Positions 62,802 through 64,000 of a DNA stretch of 64,000 bases are shown one piece after another (positions within the stretch are counted from its first letter, which is position 1; the number at the start of each line of letters is the position of its first letter). The notes beneath the pieces are model-generated. The model did no database searches and was not told the origin of the DNA. It was given only the letters and a program-made list of their open reading frames with translations. Position numbers and translations under genes: made by a program. This DNA is from Myxococcus fulvus (GTDB taxonomy: Bacteria > Myxococcota > Myxococcia > Myxococcales > Myxococcaceae): positions 186,001-250,000 of the forward strand of contig NZ_FOIB01000004.1 of assembly GCF_900111765.1 (NCBI RefSeq). Direction: 5' to 3'.

Positions 62802-64000
62802 GTGGCCGTTGACCTGCTCCGACTCCTCCGCCTCGCCACCGTCGCCCTGCTCCTGAGCATGGCGGGTTGTGCCACCACGTCCACCCCGCCCCCGGGTCCC
62901 AAGGTCGCGAAGCTCGACATCGAGGGCACGAAGCAGGTGAGCGCGGGCGACATCAAGGACCGCATCCTCACGTCGCAGACGCCGTGGTGGGCGTTCTGGC
63001 CCTTCGGCGGGCCCAACTACTTCGACCCCAACGCGTGGCAGGCGGACCTGCGCCGCATCGAGCGCTACTACCAAGCCCAGGGCTTCTACCAGGCGGAGGT
63101 GGTGGACAGCGAGGTGAAGCCCAAGGGCGACGCGGTGGAGCTCTTCGTCGAGGTGAACGAGGGTGAGCCCACGCGCATCGGCGACATCACCATCGAGGGG
63201 CTGCAGGCGCTGCCGGAGGAGGAGCGCGGCAAGCACCGCGAGCGGCTCGAGTCGAAGCTGCCCTTCAAGAAGGGCGACATCTTCCGCGAGGGGCCGTGGG
63301 AGGAGTCCAAGGGCGCGATGCAGGAGCAATTGCGCGAGCAGGGCTACGCGGAAGCCGAGGTGTCGGGCGAGGTGCAGGTGGACGTGGACACGCGGCTGGC
63401 CCAGGTGCGGCTCGAGGTGAAGCCGGGGCTTCGCTACCGCTTCGGCAACACCTTCGTGGCCACGGACGCCAACCCCGAGGTGCCTCCGCGCCGCATCATC
63501 GAGCAGGTGCAGGGCGCGCTGCGGAAGGGGGACTGGTACAGCGAGACGGCGCTCGCGGAGGCGCAGGCGCGCGTGTTCCGCATGGGCGTGTTCGGCGCGG
63601 TGAAGGTGAACCGGGGCGCGCCGGACCGCGAGTCCGCCACGGTGCCCGTCGTGGTGGACGTGCGCGAGGCGCCGTTCCGCTCGGTGCGGCTGGGTGGTGG
63701 TATCGGCGTGGACGCGGCGCGCCAGGAGGTCCGCGCGCTGGGCGAGTGGACGCACCGCAACTTCCTGGGCGGCCTGCGCCGGGTGACGCTGCGGGGGCGC
63801 GTGGGCTACGCGTTCATCCCCAACATCCTGAGCACGTCGAAGCAGGGCCCCGTGTTCGAGGTGACGGGCGAGTACGAGCAGCCGCGCTTCCTCTTCCGGG
63901 ACTTGCGCCAGCAGACCTCGCTCACGCTGGAGAAGGGCCTGGAGCAGGCCTACGACTTCTACGGCGGCCGGCTGCAGACGGGCGTCATCTGGCAGCCGCA
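62802..64000 (+). CDS. Omp85/BamA-TamA family protein, N-terminal part (runs off the right edge)
   Basis: About 400 residues are visible. From a GTG at 62802 the protein starts with a lipoprotein-like signal (LLRLLRLATVALLLSMAG-C), then three POTRA domains: KVAKLDIEGTKQVSAGDIKD, EGEPTRIGDITIEGLQAL, and RYRFGNTFVATDANPEVPPR. The barrel begins near residue 300 with VRLGGGIGVDAARQEVRALG and RNFLGGLRRVTLRGRVGYAF. Omp85 proteins insert or export proteins across the outer membrane; BamA and TamA are their best-known members. Lipoprotein anchoring of a BamA/TamA family member is unusual and should be checked. The end is cut by the window. Confidence 0.85.
   Translation, partial: MAVDLLRLLRLATVALLLSMAGCATTSTPPPGPKVAKLDIEGTKQVSAGDIKDRILTSQTPWWAFWPFGGPNYFDPNAWQADLRRIERYYQAQGFYQAEVVDSEVKPKGDAVELFVEVNEGEPTRIGDITIEGLQALPEEERGKHRERLESKLPFKKGDIFREGPWEESKGAMQEQLREQGYAEAEVSGEVQVDVDTRLAQVRLEVKPGLRYRFGNTFVATDANPEVPPRRIIEQVQGALRKGDWYSETALAEAQARVFRMGVFGAVKVNRGAPDRESATVPVVVDVREAPFRSVRLGGGIGVDAARQEVRALGEWTHRNFLGGLRRVTLRGRVGYAFIPNILSTSKQGPVFEVTGEYEQPRFLFRDLRQQTSLTLEKGLEQAYDFYGGRLQTGVIWQP

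Overview
The window reads as chromosomal DNA of a myxobacterium, most likely family Myxococcaceae (Myxococcus, Corallococcus or a relative). This rests on very high GC with G/C-ending codons, many lipoproteins with clear lipoboxes, a protein ending in a MYXO-CTERM-like Gly-Cys/transmembrane/Arg-run tail, B-box plus DUF4190-like membrane proteins, MopE-type metal-binding repeat proteins, and a chemoreceptor of unusual architecture. No search could be run; family names come from motifs read by eye.

Layout. 1-6.4 kb: the N-terminal third of a P-type cation ATPase, two repeat-containing lipoproteins, clpP and fumC. 6.6-10.3 kb: a PspC-like protein and the glyoxylate-shunt operon aceB-aceA, closed by a textbook terminator. 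10.4-26.3 kb: accessory genes, including small unknown proteins, a B12-binding radical SAM enzyme, a serine hydrolase, an aromatic amino acid decarboxylase, a glyoxalase-like protein divergent from a TetR regulator, a LysR regulator divergent from a lipoprotein haloalkane dehalogenase, a MarR regulator with a palindrome at its promoter, and a polysaccharide-lyase-like protein with a DAGTP-rich linker. 26.6-36.3 kb: an AstA-like acyltransferase, a transglutaminase-like protein, a chemoreceptor apparently fused to a peptide-binding (SBP family 5) domain but split by one extra base, a large Cys-rich lipoprotein, and a DedA protein.

36.6-57.9 kb is the most notable region. It holds two tandem copies of a unit: MopE-repeat secreted protein, then a giant SpvB/RHS-type polymorphic toxin, then an immunity candidate. 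The toxin shells are homologous and nearly identical over the RHS core, but the last ~145 residues are unrelated: unit 1 ends in a caspase-like His/Cys domain, unit 2 in an ADP-ribosyltransferase-like domain. Unit 2 is followed by lower-GC DNA with a barstar-like two-domain immunity candidate, a doubly frameshifted gene relic, a zinc-ribbon/L7-L12-like protein and a small gene broken at a CG dinucleotide run.

57.9-64 kb returns to housekeeping: rlmN, an anti-sigma factor, an ECF sigma factor and a 3-methyladenine DNA glycosylase in one run on the minus strand, then malQ, a small lipoprotein and the start of an Omp85/BamA-TamA family gene that leaves the window.

How the genes work together: aceB and aceA form the glyoxylate bypass, and fumC nearby feeds the same C4 pool. 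The sigma/anti-sigma pair probably co-transcribes rlmN by translational coupling. The MopE-RHS-immunity units look like a contact-dependent or surface-displayed toxin system with swappable tips.
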